From positions 148,867 to 212,866 of the forward strand of contig NZ_QPJQ01000001.1 of assembly GCF_003337275.1 (NCBI RefSeq): 64,000 nt of DNA, written 5' to 3'. This document shows, piece by piece, positions 37,222 through 46,592 of the stretch. This stretch comes from Marinomonas foliarum. Lineage in GTDB: Bacteria; Pseudomonadota; Gammaproteobacteria; Pseudomonadales; Marinomonadaceae. A program made the position numbers and the translations under genes. The notes beneath the pieces were generated by a model. It was not told the DNA's origin and made no database searches. It was given only the letters and a program-made list of their open reading frames with translations. Position 1 is the first letter of the stretch; each line of letters starts with the position of its first letter.

Positions 37222-37303
37222 GTGGTCACTCTATATTTAAGAAAAGTAGAAGAAATATTTAACCTAACAAAACTAACTTATCGAGTGATTAAACATGACG
37301 ATG

Positions 37304-38011
37304 CTAAATCTCTTCAGGACCAGAAACGCCAAAGTAACGAAAAAAAAGTGGATGAGGCTCAGCCTGAGACAATACCGATACGGACTCATGAGCCGTAACA
37401 CAACCCCGCTCAATCAGAATGACACGTCCGCCAACCAAAGTCGCTTCCCTTGGTAAATGCGACACCAGCAAGGTCGTTAGCTCCAGTTCTTGGGTTACAT
37501 CATTAACCAAGTGCAGCATTTCTTCACGCAATGCTGGATCCAGCGCACTAAAAGGTTCATCTAACAATAAGATCGGCTTTTTCCGAACCAGTGCTCGAGC
37601 AATAGCGACTCGCTGAGCTTGGCCGCCAGACAACGCCTGGGGAAAACGTTCGGCTTTATCAAGCAGCTGTGTTTTATCAAGTGCCCATTGGACTTTTTGC
37701 TTTTGCTCTTTACTCAAAGACAATGAAGGAGACAAGCCTATAGCAACATTTTGCCAGACAGTTAATTGAGGGAATAAATTATCACTTTGAAATAAGGTCG
37801 AAATCGGCCTTTCATAAGCAGGCAAAGAAAGAAGAGATGCCTCGTTGAAAGAAAGTACTCCTCGACCTGTTAAAAAGCCCCCCAGCAAATGTAGAAGTGT
37901 ACTTTTCCCTTCGCCGCTACCACCAAGCAAAGTGGTGACACCGGGGGAAATATTCACACAGTAATTCGCATGAAAATTTTCCCAATCATATTGAAGATCA
38001 ATCTTTAACAC
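37304..38011 (-). CDS. thiQ: Thiamine ABC transporter ATP-binding protein
   Basis: ThiQ powers thiamine and TPP import. The 235-residue ABC ATPase has Walker A GGSGEGKSTLLH (the usual Ala before Gly is Glu here), Q loop STLFQSDNLFPQLTVWQNV, signature ALSGGQAQRVAIARAL and Walker B PILLLDEPFSALDP. It is last in thiB-thiP-thiQ, overlaps thiP by 14 bases, and is under the upstream TPP riboswitch. Confidence 0.94.
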   Translation of the reverse strand: MLKIDLQYDWENFHANYCVNISPGVTTLLGGSGEGKSTLLHLLGGFLTGRGVLSFNEASLLSLPAYERPISTLFQSDNLFPQLTVWQNVAIGLSPSLSLSKEQKQKVQWALDKTQLLDKAERFPQALSGGQAQRVAIARALVRKKPILLLDEPFSALDPALREEMLHLVNDVTQELELTTLLVSHLPREATLVGGRVILIERGCVTAHESVSVLSQAEPHPLFFRYFGVSGPEEI

Positions 38012-39629
38012 GAATAGTTACTCCACCAATAAAGCGAGACGAGCAATAAAACAGCATCAAGCACAAAGAGATTAATACCACAGCGACACAAGCTCCCTCT
38101 TCCAAACGATAAGAACCAATCAATTGAAACAAATACAAGGGCAAGGACACCAAGCCCTGACTACCAAATAACGCAATAACTCCCATATCCCCCAAAGAAA
38201 GCAAAAGCGCGTAACCAAATGCCTGTGCAACACTTCTTCTAATAAGCGGCCATTCTAGGCGCCACCGTGACCAAGACTGAATCCCCAAACTCAAATACAC
38301 ATTTCGAAAGCGCCGCTCCTGCTGGTACAGAACAGGCATAAGTGCCCGCAACACAAAAGGCAGAGCCATCACAGAGTTAACCCAAACAACAATCCAATAG
38401 CTCGACTGCAACCCGATACCAAGGTCTCGCAAAGTTAAAAACAACCCTGTGGCAATCACTAATCCTGGCACCATTAAAATCATATTACCTAAATGCTCTA
38501 TTTTATTCGGCAAAAACGCCAAGTACTGACGAGCCATACAAAAACGCGCCAGCACCCCAAAACAAATACCCAGCAATAAACTCAACAACGCAGCAGGCAG
38601 CGCAATTTTCATAGAAACAAGCACAGCACCCCACAAGGCAGTCGACTGTAATGTGCTTAAAAAGACAGGTGAAAAAACAGGGTCAAAAATAGCCACAAAA
38701 GGTGGGATAACCAACAAAAGAGCACAGAGCATAGCAAGACCATCTGCCAATTTAGCTAAGATAGAATCTTTGAGAACATAACTTTTAACAGCTAACAGGC
38801 TCGCATCTTGGCGATTCACCGGGGCGAGCCTATAAACTACAACCGCAAATAAGGTACATATAAATACCTGCAACAGCGCCAAGAAACTGGCCTTATTGAG
38901 ATCAAAATCAAAACGTAGCGCCTGATATATGGCCACTTCTAAAGTACTGAATTTTGGCCCGCCCCCCAGGCTCAACACCACAGCAAAGCTAGAAAAACAC
39001 AACATAAAAATCAGCACAAACGCGCCTGGCAAGGCTTTCTTCATATAATGCCACTCGATCAATCGAAAGGCGGCCCAGCGAGAGAATCCCAGCTGCGAAG
39101 CCTGACGCCACTGCCCTGCTGGGATCAAATCATATCCCTGCAATAAAAGACGCACCGCCAATGGCATATTAAAGAACACATGAGCCAATAAAATCCCAAC
39201 CAAGCCATATAAAGGAACTTGCACACCAAACATTTGACTCAGCCAACCAGTACGGCCATAAACTACCACCAACCCTAAAACAGCCACAATGGTTGGTACC
39301 ACCATAGAAATTGAGAATAGCTGAAGAAGTGCTGATCGCCCATAAAATGAACGATGAATAAGGCAGGAAGCCACAGGTATGGCGATAAGTAAGCTGATAC
39401 CACTACTCAGCAGAGCTTGCCATAAAGAAAAGCGAACCACTCGCCAAAGATAGGGCTGCTGCAGATAGCCAAGCCATGACGGCAGATCACTATAACGTAA
39501 AAGAGCCGCCAGACTGGCAGCCCCTACCAACAAGAAAATACCAACACCCATTAACGCTGGCGCGAGTCTTTTCGCCGTTCGTAAAAAGAGCAACTTAGTT
39601 CCTTCTATCGCGTCGTCGCATCCAACCAC
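37998..39629 (-). CDS. thiP: Thiamine ABC transporter permease
   Basis: ThiP is the membrane channel of the thiamine importer. The 543-residue protein has about 12 membrane helices in two fused halves, each with a permease EAA-type loop (QASQLGFSRWAAFRLIEWHYMKKALPGAF and NVYLSLGIQSWSRWRLEWPLIRRSVAQAFGYA, read in outline). The fused two-domain form is characteristic of ThiP. It overlaps thiB by 25 bases, implying tight coupling. Confidence 0.94.
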   Translation of the reverse strand: MVGCDDAIEGTKLLFLRTAKRLAPALMGVGIFLLVGAASLAALLRYSDLPSWLGYLQQPYLWRVVRFSLWQALLSSGISLLIAIPVASCLIHRSFYGRSALLQLFSISMVVPTIVAVLGLVVVYGRTGWLSQMFGVQVPLYGLVGILLAHVFFNMPLAVRLLLQGYDLIPAGQWRQASQLGFSRWAAFRLIEWHYMKKALPGAFVLIFMLCFSSFAVVLSLGGGPKFSTLEVAIYQALRFDFDLNKASFLALLQVFICTLFAVVVYRLAPVNRQDASLLAVKSYVLKDSILAKLADGLAMLCALLLVIPPFVAIFDPVFSPVFLSTLQSTALWGAVLVSMKIALPAALLSLLLGICFGVLARFCMARQYLAFLPNKIEHLGNMILMVPGLVIATGLFLTLRDLGIGLQSSYWIVVWVNSVMALPFVLRALMPVLYQQERRFRNVYLSLGIQSWSRWRLEWPLIRRSVAQAFGYALLLSLGDMGVIALFGSQGLVSLPLYLFQLIGSYRLEEGACVAVVLISLCLMLFYCSSRFIGGVTIRVKD

Positions 39630-40618
39630 TCATCTACCCAAGCCTTACGGTTTTGCGCAACCTCAGTTGCAGGCAAAACTAAATTCTTAGCTGGCTTTAA
39701 AGCACTATCAAATGCTGATGGTAGTTTTTCATCCAGCTTAACAACAGGCAACATCCAATTCCCTGTCGCAACAGTCGATTGAAAACCGGGTTGCAAAATA
39801 AACTGCATAAAATGCTTAGCCAAATCAGGGTGAGGCGCGTCTTTCATCATTGCGGCAACTTCAATTTGTGGATAAAGGCCTTCACTAGCGGCGGCAGCTT
39901 TATACTTATTCTCACCTTCTGCCACAATATGATACGCAGGCGAAGTCGTATAACTCAATACAACATCTGCCTCGCCTTTTAAGAACAATCCGTAAGCATC
40001 AGACCAACCTTTCGTCACAGTAACAGTATGACTTGCTAAGCGCTCCCAGGCATCAGCTGCATCATTGCCATAGACAGACTTCATCCACAACAATAAACCC
40101 AAACCAGGCGTGCTGGTTCGCGGATCCTGATAAATGACTCGAAGGTCTTGATTGTCTACTACGTCTTTCAAACTACTCGGTGGATTAGAAAGCGTTTCAG
40201 AATTGTAAACAAAAGCAAAATGCCCTTGGTCAAATGGCACGAACGTTTTATCAGACCAGCCACCAGTAATAGTAACTGCCGACGTATCAACAGCATGGTT
40301 AACCAATAATCCTGTCTGTTTTGCAGCTTCCATTAGGTTTAAGTCTAGTCCCAAAAGCACATCAGCTTGAGACGATTTACCTTCTAGTTGCACACGAGAC
40401 AAAATACCAACCGAAGAGTCCAACGCGACGAAATTCACTTCACATGCACACTCTTTTTCAAAGTTCGCTTTTATCTTAGGACCCGGCCCCCAATCAGATG
40501 CGAATGAGTCATAGGTATAAACATTTAGAGTATCTGCCGCCAATGATACTGGCGCAATAACCATACTAAGACTAATGGCAGTCGTAGAAAAAAGAGAGGA
40601 TAAAGAAAATGGTTTCAA
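39605..40618 (-). CDS. thiB: Thiamine-binding periplasmic protein
   Basis: ThiB is the periplasmic receptor of the thiamine/TPP importer. From the TTG at 40616-40618 the protein has 337 residues: a signal peptide (KPFSLSSLFSTTAISLSMV to SLA) then DTLNVYTYDSFASDWGPGP, the family start, and YNSETLSNPPSSLKDVVD, TSTPGLGLLLWMKSVYG, FLKGEADVVLSYTTSPAYH. The TTG has AGGAG seven bases upstream. The longer reading from 40666 would add 16 residues ahead of the signal peptide and lies in the riboswitch tail. It is the first gene of thiBPQ. Confidence 0.92.
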   Translation of the reverse strand: MKPFSLSSLFSTTAISLSMVIAPVSLAADTLNVYTYDSFASDWGPGPKIKANFEKECACEVNFVALDSSVGILSRVQLEGKSSQADVLLGLDLNLMEAAKQTGLLVNHAVDTSAVTITGGWSDKTFVPFDQGHFAFVYNSETLSNPPSSLKDVVDNQDLRVIYQDPRTSTPGLGLLLWMKSVYGNDAADAWERLASHTVTVTKGWSDAYGLFLKGEADVVLSYTTSPAYHIVAEGENKYKAAAASEGLYPQIEVAAMMKDAPHPDLAKHFMQFILQPGFQSTVATGNWMLPVVKLDEKLPSAFDSALKPAKNLVLPATEVAQNRKAWVDEWLDATTR

Positions 40619-40688
40619 AGTGTCGCTCCTAAAAAATAAGTGAGCGGCGTACAGGGGAAATGGCAAGAGTGATATTTGAACTACTACA

Positions 40689-40733
40689 CATGCTGGTAGC
40701 TCAACTTGCTATCTCGATTCCTACGCCAGCATG
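40689..40733 (-). promoter_or_regulatory. Possible expression platform of the TPP riboswitch
   Basis: CATGCTGG within the aptamer (complement of 40726-40733) can pair with CCAGCATG just downstream (complement of 40689-40696), extended by TAG/CTA across a two-base bulge. This hairpin would compete with the aptamer fold. There is no T run after it, so the output is more likely translational than transcriptional. Confidence 0.5.
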
Positions 40734-40815
40734 ATCTGGATCAGGTTCGGTGGGTTAGCGGTAAAACCGCTTCTCAGCTTTAACATTTATTAAATGCTAA
40801 AACACCCCATGAGAT
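40710..40815 (-). ncRNA. TPP riboswitch (THI element)
   Basis: The minus strand carries the THI-box signature in order: TCATGGGGTG, GCTGAGAA, ACCCACCGAACCTGATC and CAGATCATGCTGGCGTAGG. These are the conserved TPP aptamer segments. It lies about 95 bases upstream of thiB and should lower thiBPQ expression when TPP is plentiful. Confidence 0.95.
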
Positions 40816-40825
40816 AATGGTCGCT

Positions 40826-40854
40826 ATTGTAAAGAGTCGCTTAGCGGAAGTCTA
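40826..40854 (-). promoter_or_regulatory. Candidate promoter for the TPP riboswitch and thiBPQ
   Basis: On the minus strand TAGACT (40849-40854) and TACAAT (40826-40831) are separated by 17 bases, placing transcription start close to the first conserved THI-box bases. It overlaps the 3' end of waaA. Confidence 0.45.
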
Positions 40855-42067
40855 TTTCGCTAAGCACTCTCGTCACAGCGCCTTGATTTTTTTCGGCGAA
40901 ACGTAATGCAGACTGGCCTAGTCGGAATCGTTGGGACGATTGCCCCGCAAGATCAATGACAACTTTCTCTAATTGCGTCTCGTCTTGGCAACGAATCGCG
41001 CCATTCACCTGCAAAAGCTGCTCTGTAATATCTAGAAAATTAAACGTATAAGGGCCAACTATAATCGCTTTACCAAGTAGAGCAGGCTCAATCGGATTAT
41101 GGCCGCCTCGTTTAATCAAACTACCACCAACAAAGGCTATATCAGAGGCCTGATAGTAATACATCAACTCCCCCATAGAGTCGCCTATCACTACATCAAA
41201 CTTATCCCATTGATCCAACTCTGTTTGACTTCGAAGCGCAACGCGCTCAAAAGACTGCATAGCTGACGCCTTGACCGCCTCAAAGCGCTCCGGATGACGG
41301 GGAACCAGTATTAACAATGCATCTGGATATTTTTGCTGTAACGACTTATGAATTCGCAACAGCATTTCATCTTCACCCTGATGTGTGCTTCCTCCCACCC
41401 AAACAAAACGAGGGCCAAGCTGGCTGCGCCAATTAGCCTGAAATACCTCTGGGGGAACAGCGAGATCAAACTTGATACTTCCTGTGACCAGCACTCTCTT
41501 TGCCCCCATCGCTTCAAAGCGCGTAGCATCCGCTTGCGCATGAGCCAAAAAGCAGTCAGGTAAAGCAAACAATGGACGTGAAATAGTTGAGAACTTCTGA
41601 TAACGCTGAAAAGAACGGTCACTCAAGCGAGCATTTAGCACGTCTATCCGTAACCCCCGTTGTTTTGAAAGCTGCAGTAAATTTGGCCAGAGCTCAGTTT
41701 CAACAATCAAAAGGTGTTTACAGGAAAGTTTTTTGAGCGCTCTTTTTACGCTAGAGCGCCAATCCATCGGCAAGTAGCGGTGCTCAGCAAATGGAAAAGT
41801 TTTCGCCACTTGCTCTGCACCAGTGGGCGTCATCGTCGTGATTAATAATCGATGTGTAGGAAACTTCTCTTGCCACTGAGTCACTAATGGCCGTACAGCC
41901 AAAACTTCCCCTACAGAAGCACAGTGAACCCACAAATCGGCCTCAACAGGTGACCAGAAACCAAACGCCTCTTTCGCCCTATAATTCACATAGTCTTTTT
42001 TAAATCGCCGAATTTTTAACAAAACAAGCGGCGTAAACAGACCAATTAGAATACGGTAAAGCCACAT
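40841..42067 (-). CDS. waaA: 3-deoxy-D-manno-octulosonic acid transferase
   Basis: WaaA (KdtA) attaches Kdo from CMP-Kdo to lipid A precursor at the inner membrane. The 408-residue protein has an N-terminal membrane anchor (WLYRILIGLFTPLVLL), the motif DLWVHCASVGEVLAVRPL, VETELWPNLL and NARLSDRSFQRYQK, and FVWVGGSTHQGEDEMLL plus FVGGSLIKRGGHNPIEPALLGKAII in the C-terminal half. Length and motifs are normal. The gene is 2 bases downstream of msbA, and its end overlaps the thi promoter. Confidence 0.95.
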   Translation of the reverse strand: MWLYRILIGLFTPLVLLKIRRFKKDYVNYRAKEAFGFWSPVEADLWVHCASVGEVLAVRPLVTQWQEKFPTHRLLITTMTPTGAEQVAKTFPFAEHRYLPMDWRSSVKRALKKLSCKHLLIVETELWPNLLQLSKQRGLRIDVLNARLSDRSFQRYQKFSTISRPLFALPDCFLAHAQADATRFEAMGAKRVLVTGSIKFDLAVPPEVFQANWRSQLGPRFVWVGGSTHQGEDEMLLRIHKSLQQKYPDALLILVPRHPERFEAVKASAMQSFERVALRSQTELDQWDKFDVVIGDSMGELMYYYQASDIAFVGGSLIKRGGHNPIEPALLGKAIIVGPYTFNFLDITEQLLQVNGAIRCQDETQLEKVVIDLAGQSSQRFRLGQSALRFAEKNQGAVTRVLSEIDFR

Positions 42068-42069
42068 AA

Positions 42070-43854
42070 TTAGGCGGTCGTATCACTAAACTGCTGATTA
42101 TGAAGTTGAGCATAAGCCCCATTCATCGCCAACAATTCACTATGTGAACCTTGCTCAATGATTTCCCCGTGATCTACAACAGCAATAATATCGGCGTTCT
42201 CAATAGTTGATAATCGATGGGCAATAGCAATAGTCGTACGGTTTTCCATCAAACCGTCTAACGCTGTCTGAATAGCACGCTCAGATTCAGTGTCTAATGC
42301 CGAAGTGGCTTCATCTAGTATTAAAATCGGCGCATTTTTCAGGATGGCTCGAGCAATGGCTATGCGCTGACGTTGACCACCAGAAAGCAACACACCATTT
42401 TCCCCGACCATGGTTTCTAATCCGTGATCAAGTTCTTGAATGAAGCCCCACGCATTTGCTGCTTTCGCCGCATCAACAACATCGTCATTGCTAGCATCAC
42501 TCAGGTGACCATAAGCAATGTTTTCGCGAATCGTACCGTTAAACAGAACTACTTGCTGATTAACTAGAGCAATATTTGAACGCAATTCCGTCAGTTTATA
42601 ATCATTGATAGAAACACCATCAATACTAATGCTGCCTTCATCAAAATCGTAAAAACGAGGAATCAAATTTGCCATGGTAGACTTACCACTACCAGATCTC
42701 CCCACCAACGCTAAAGTCTTACCTGCTGGTAATGATAGATTAATATTCATCAAAGCTTTTTTATCAGCATCAGGGTATTTGAACGACATAGAGTGCCATT
42801 CAATATTCCCTTTTAAGCGGTCTATTGACACTCCTCCCTTGTCGACCTCTTCTTCCATATCGAGGAAGTCAAAAATGCTGTAGGAGGCCGCGATGCCTTT
42901 TTGCAAAATACTATTCACCTCCGTCAACTGACGAATAGGTTTGCCCAACATGCCCGCAGCGGTCAGAAAAGCAATAAAGTCCCCTGGAGACATATGAGAA
43001 CTGATAGCAGGACTCAAAGCGAGCCAAATCAAAACAGCCATCATCAAAGCAAGAATAAACTGCACAATTGGAATATTCAGGGACTTAGTCATTTCCATTT
43101 TTAACTGCGAGCGTCGATTCTCATGCGCAGCTTTATTAAATCGCTCAGTTTCGTAATGGCTACCGCCAAATATTTTGACAACCTCATGCCCTTTAATCGC
43201 TTCAGATGCAACATCTGTTACACCTCCCATAGCATTTTGAATACGGGTACTCAATTTACGAAAACGCTTAGAAGCGTAAGACACCACCAAGCCTATCAAA
43301 GGAATAACCACTAAAAACAGTAAAGAAAGACGCCAATTCATGTAGACCATATAACTGAACAAACCAACAACAGTTAACCCTTCACGTAGAAGAACTCGTA
43401 TTGCTTGAGTGATAGACCCAATTACCTGCTCTGTATCATATGTTAATTTAGCAAGTAGTCTTCCAGTAGGAATAGAGTGATAATAATTAGAAGGCAACAA
43501 CACTAATTTGTTAAACATGCTGGTTCTCAAATCAAACACAACATTATTAGCCACTTTTGCCATAAAATAGTTACCTAAAAAAGTACCTACCCCTCTAGCA
43601 ATGAATACACCCAGAATGGCCATAGGTATCAACAAGCGTCTTTCTGAAATACTACCCACTGAGACAATATCAACAATATGCTTTAACAAAGCGGCCAAAG
43701 CGGGTTCCATTGCTGCATAAATCACATAGCCGATGACACTTAACAGTAAATAGAACCAAGACGAACGCACATACCCCAACAAACGAAAATAAATTTTCAT
43801 GCCAGATACGGTCGCCTTTTGAGGTAAAGCCTCAACATTATCTTTATCTTGCAT
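42070..43854 (-). CDS. msbA: Lipid A export ATP-binding/permease protein
   Basis: MsbA flips lipid A-core across the inner membrane. The 594-residue protein has six membrane helices up to about residue 325 and a C-terminal ABC ATPase domain with Walker A GRSGSGKSTMANL, signature LLSGGQRQRIAIARAIL and Walker B PILILDEATSALDTESE. Typical length is about 580. It is one base from hldE and two from waaA, in an LPS operon on the minus strand. Confidence 0.95.
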   Translation of the reverse strand: MQDKDNVEALPQKATVSGMKIYFRLLGYVRSSWFYLLLSVIGYVIYAAMEPALAALLKHIVDIVSVGSISERRLLIPMAILGVFIARGVGTFLGNYFMAKVANNVVFDLRTSMFNKLVLLPSNYYHSIPTGRLLAKLTYDTEQVIGSITQAIRVLLREGLTVVGLFSYMVYMNWRLSLLFLVVIPLIGLVVSYASKRFRKLSTRIQNAMGGVTDVASEAIKGHEVVKIFGGSHYETERFNKAAHENRRSQLKMEMTKSLNIPIVQFILALMMAVLIWLALSPAISSHMSPGDFIAFLTAAGMLGKPIRQLTEVNSILQKGIAASYSIFDFLDMEEEVDKGGVSIDRLKGNIEWHSMSFKYPDADKKALMNINLSLPAGKTLALVGRSGSGKSTMANLIPRFYDFDEGSISIDGVSINDYKLTELRSNIALVNQQVVLFNGTIRENIAYGHLSDASNDDVVDAAKAANAWGFIQELDHGLETMVGENGVLLSGGQRQRIAIARAILKNAPILILDEATSALDTESERAIQTALDGLMENRTTIAIAHRLSTIENADIIAVVDHGEIIEQGSHSELLAMNGAYAQLHNQQFSDTTA

Positions 43855-45282
43855 TTATAAGTTCGCTTTTTCTATGATTGAGGTAGTTGAATAACCATCA
43901 ACAAAGGTTAACACCTTAACATCTCCACCATGAGCTAAGACATGATCAGCACCAACGATTGTTTCTATGGAATAATCCCCACCTTTAACCAAAACATCTG
44001 GAGTTAAGAATTCAATAATTTCTTTTGGTGTGTCTTCATCAAACCATGTCACCCAATCAATTGCCCCAACCCCTTCGAGTACAGACATACGATGAATCAG
44101 GTTGTTTATCGGGCGTTTTTCCCCCTTGAGACGCTTAACCGATGAGTCTGTGTTAACAGCAACAATCAAGCGATCCCCAAGAGCCTTAGCCTGTTTCATA
44201 TAAGCAATATGACCCGGATGAAGAATATCGAAACATCCATTCGTAAAAACGATTTTTTCACCATCCATTTGCGCGAGTTTAATTTGTGCAAGGAGATCAT
44301 CAGGGGAAAGCACGCCAAAGTTAGAACTATGTGAACGTTGAAACATAATGGCTTCAAGTCGTTCAGCACTAATAGAGGCTGTTCCAAGTTTACCGACAAC
44401 ATAGCCGGCAGCTTGATTCGCGTATTCAACCGCATCAATGAAACGCTTACTTGTCACATAAACAGCGGTCAATACGGCAATAACGGTATCACCTGCGCCA
44501 GTAACATCAAACACTTCTTTAGCCGCCGTAGCCAAAGAGAAAGGAGGTTTGTCCTCACTCAATAAAATCAAGCCATCTTCTCCACGAGTGACTAATAAAG
44601 CCTTCCAGCCAAATTGCTCTCGTAGAGCGTTGGCTTTTTCTTTCAGCTCTTTCGTTGAATGACACTTGCCAACAATAGTTTCAAACTCAAGCAAGTTCGG
44701 CTTAACTAAAGTTGCCCCATGATAAATGGAGAAGTCATTACCTTTAGGATCAACAAAGCTTGGTACCCTAGCAGCATTTGATAGTTTAATTAATGCCTGA
44801 ACATCTGCCAGACAGCCTTTAGCATAGTCAGAAAAAATAACGGCATCAGATTCGGGCAAACACTCTTCGACCGTTTTTGCCAAGGCATCGTTTTGAGAGA
44901 GGCTATCTTCACGTTCCTCAAAGTCCAAACGAATAAGTTGCTGATGACGGCTCATAACCCGTAGCTTAGTGATAGTGGGCAAGGTTTCTGAGCGCACAAA
45001 TCGACAGGTCACACCCTCTTTTTCTAAGCAGCGAGACAATATATCAGCATTTTCATCATTGCCTACCACACCAATTAGCGTTACAGAAACGCCTAATTTG
45101 GCTAAACCAAGCGCAACATTTGCTGCGCCTCCTGGTCGATCTTCAATGTTTGAAACTTTAACCACTTGTACAGGAGCTTCTGGAGAAATACGAGAGGTGC
45201 CGCCATGCCAATAGCGATCTAACATAACATCCCCAACAACAAGGATGTGCTTATCTTTAAAATTTAGATACGAAGAGTTCAT
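43855..45282 (-). CDS. hldE: Bifunctional heptose 7-phosphate kinase/heptose 1-phosphate adenylyltransferase
   Basis: HldE (RfaE) carries out two steps of ADP-L-glycero-D-manno-heptose synthesis. From ATG 45282 it has 475 residues: a ribokinase-type N-terminal domain (ILVVGDVMLDRYWHG near the start, RPGGAANVALGLAKLG, VFDVTGAGDTVIAVL) and a nucleotidyltransferase domain from about residue 345 (TNGCFDILHPGHIAYM). Start chosen because the spacing from ATG to the VVGDVMLDRYW motif equals that in E. coli HldE; an upstream GTG at 45312 would add 10 residues. The gene diverges from the epimerase gene. Confidence 0.95.
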   Translation of the reverse strand: MNSSYLNFKDKHILVVGDVMLDRYWHGGTSRISPEAPVQVVKVSNIEDRPGGAANVALGLAKLGVSVTLIGVVGNDENADILSRCLEKEGVTCRFVRSETLPTITKLRVMSRHQQLIRLDFEEREDSLSQNDALAKTVEECLPESDAVIFSDYAKGCLADVQALIKLSNAARVPSFVDPKGNDFSIYHGATLVKPNLLEFETIVGKCHSTKELKEKANALREQFGWKALLVTRGEDGLILLSEDKPPFSLATAAKEVFDVTGAGDTVIAVLTAVYVTSKRFIDAVEYANQAAGYVVGKLGTASISAERLEAIMFQRSHSSNFGVLSPDDLLAQIKLAQMDGEKIVFTNGCFDILHPGHIAYMKQAKALGDRLIVAVNTDSSVKRLKGEKRPINNLIHRMSVLEGVGAIDWVTWFDEDTPKEIIEFLTPDVLVKGGDYSIETIVGADHVLAHGGDVKVLTFVDGYSTTSIIEKANL

Positions 45283-45378
45283 AGCCACATAATAATCGAT
45301 TTTTAGAGGCACTCATCTTATCATACTACTCTGCTAAGTTGGACATACCTAAAACATACGAAATAAGGCTTTTACACA

Positions 45379-46527
45379 ATGCTGAATTCCGCTCTATTAT
45401 CTAGCCAATCGTTCTTATTTGATGAGCTTTTAAACAATTGGTCTCGTTATGGTATCAACAAGGAAGATGGCCATAGCTATGAAAGCATGAATCACGATTG
45501 GACAAACAACACCCTTGGTCGTGTTCGCTTATTAACTCAATGTCGTCAATTGTATACTTTTAGCCATGCCTGCCAGATCAAGAATGTACCAAAGTGGCGA
45601 GCACAGTTAACTCCTCTATTCGACTTTATCACCTCTAATTATTTTACCCGCGATCGTTGGACTTTTTCTTTACACGACGACCTTTCTTTAAAAGACGAGC
45701 AGTCTGACGCCTATGCTCTAGCCTTTGTTCTACTGTCTTTTAGCTACTACCACACTGTAACAAGGGACGATCGCGCTCTTCAATTCATGAAAAAAACGCA
45801 TTATTTTTTACTAGAAAACATGCAAGCTGAGTCTGGTGGTTTTTATGAGTCGTACCCGGTGCACAGTAAACAGGTACGACGTCAAAATCCTCATATGCAT
45901 TTACTAGAGGGCTATGTAGCCGCTTTTAAAGCAACACATGATGAAGAATATAAAGAGGCCATCCAGTCTCTACTTTCATTATCGCTCAAGCACTTCTATC
46001 ATAAAGAAACAAAGACTCTACGAGAATTTTTCAGTACAGATTGGAGCCTTGATCCTAAAACAGGCAATCAAGTAGAGCCTGGGCATCACTTCGAATGGGT
46101 ATGGCTGCTCTTCCAAGCAAATAAAATACTGCCTAACTCGGAGTACACTGATTTAGCTCAACAACTATGGTTAACGGCAACCCGTTATGGTCTCGCAGAA
46201 AATGGTGGTATTTATAATCAAATAGATGGAAATACCCATCAACCTCTCGATAGAGAAAAGCGTATTTGGCCAATCACTGAATATTTAAAAGCCATCACTG
46301 TTATGCCCATTGGAAAAGAGGAAAAAATAGATCGCTTGGTTAAGGCTGTCAATTTCATGCAACAATACTATTTACTCCCAAATGGACGCTGGAATGAATA
46401 CCTTAACGAAGACAACTCAGCAAAAGACTTTCCACTCCCAGGAACCAGCAGTTATCATATTTTTCTCGGCCTGACAGAAGTGATAGCATGGGCAAAAGCG
46501 AACAACAGTTTTCATGGTTCTTTCTGA
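45379..46527 (+). CDS. AGE family epimerase/isomerase
   Basis: The 382-residue protein fits the N-acylglucosamine 2-epimerase family, an alpha/alpha barrel acting on free or phosphorylated sugars (mannose isomerase, GlcNAc 2-epimerase, cellobiose epimerase). Visible marks are DLSLKDEQSDAYALAFVLLSFSYYH, MHLLEGYVAAFKATHD, EPGHHFEWVWLLF, and RIWPITEYLKA, with histidines in the usual places (MHLLE, GHHFEW). It sits between hldE and hldD, so a role in LPS or envelope sugar supply is plausible, but the substrate is unknown. It reads in the same direction as hldD, 65 bases upstream. Confidence 0.85.
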   Translation: MLNSALLSSQSFLFDELLNNWSRYGINKEDGHSYESMNHDWTNNTLGRVRLLTQCRQLYTFSHACQIKNVPKWRAQLTPLFDFITSNYFTRDRWTFSLHDDLSLKDEQSDAYALAFVLLSFSYYHTVTRDDRALQFMKKTHYFLLENMQAESGGFYESYPVHSKQVRRQNPHMHLLEGYVAAFKATHDEEYKEAIQSLLSLSLKHFYHKETKTLREFFSTDWSLDPKTGNQVEPGHHFEWVWLLFQANKILPNSEYTDLAQQLWLTATRYGLAENGGIYNQIDGNTHQPLDREKRIWPITEYLKAITVMPIGKEEKIDRLVKAVNFMQQYYLLPNGRWNEYLNEDNSAKDFPLPGTSSYHIFLGLTEVIAWAKANNSFHGSF

Positions 46528-46592
46528 GTTTAGCTCACAACTCTAGAGGCAAACTTGGTTAAGTTAACCTTAGACATTAGGATAAATGCATT

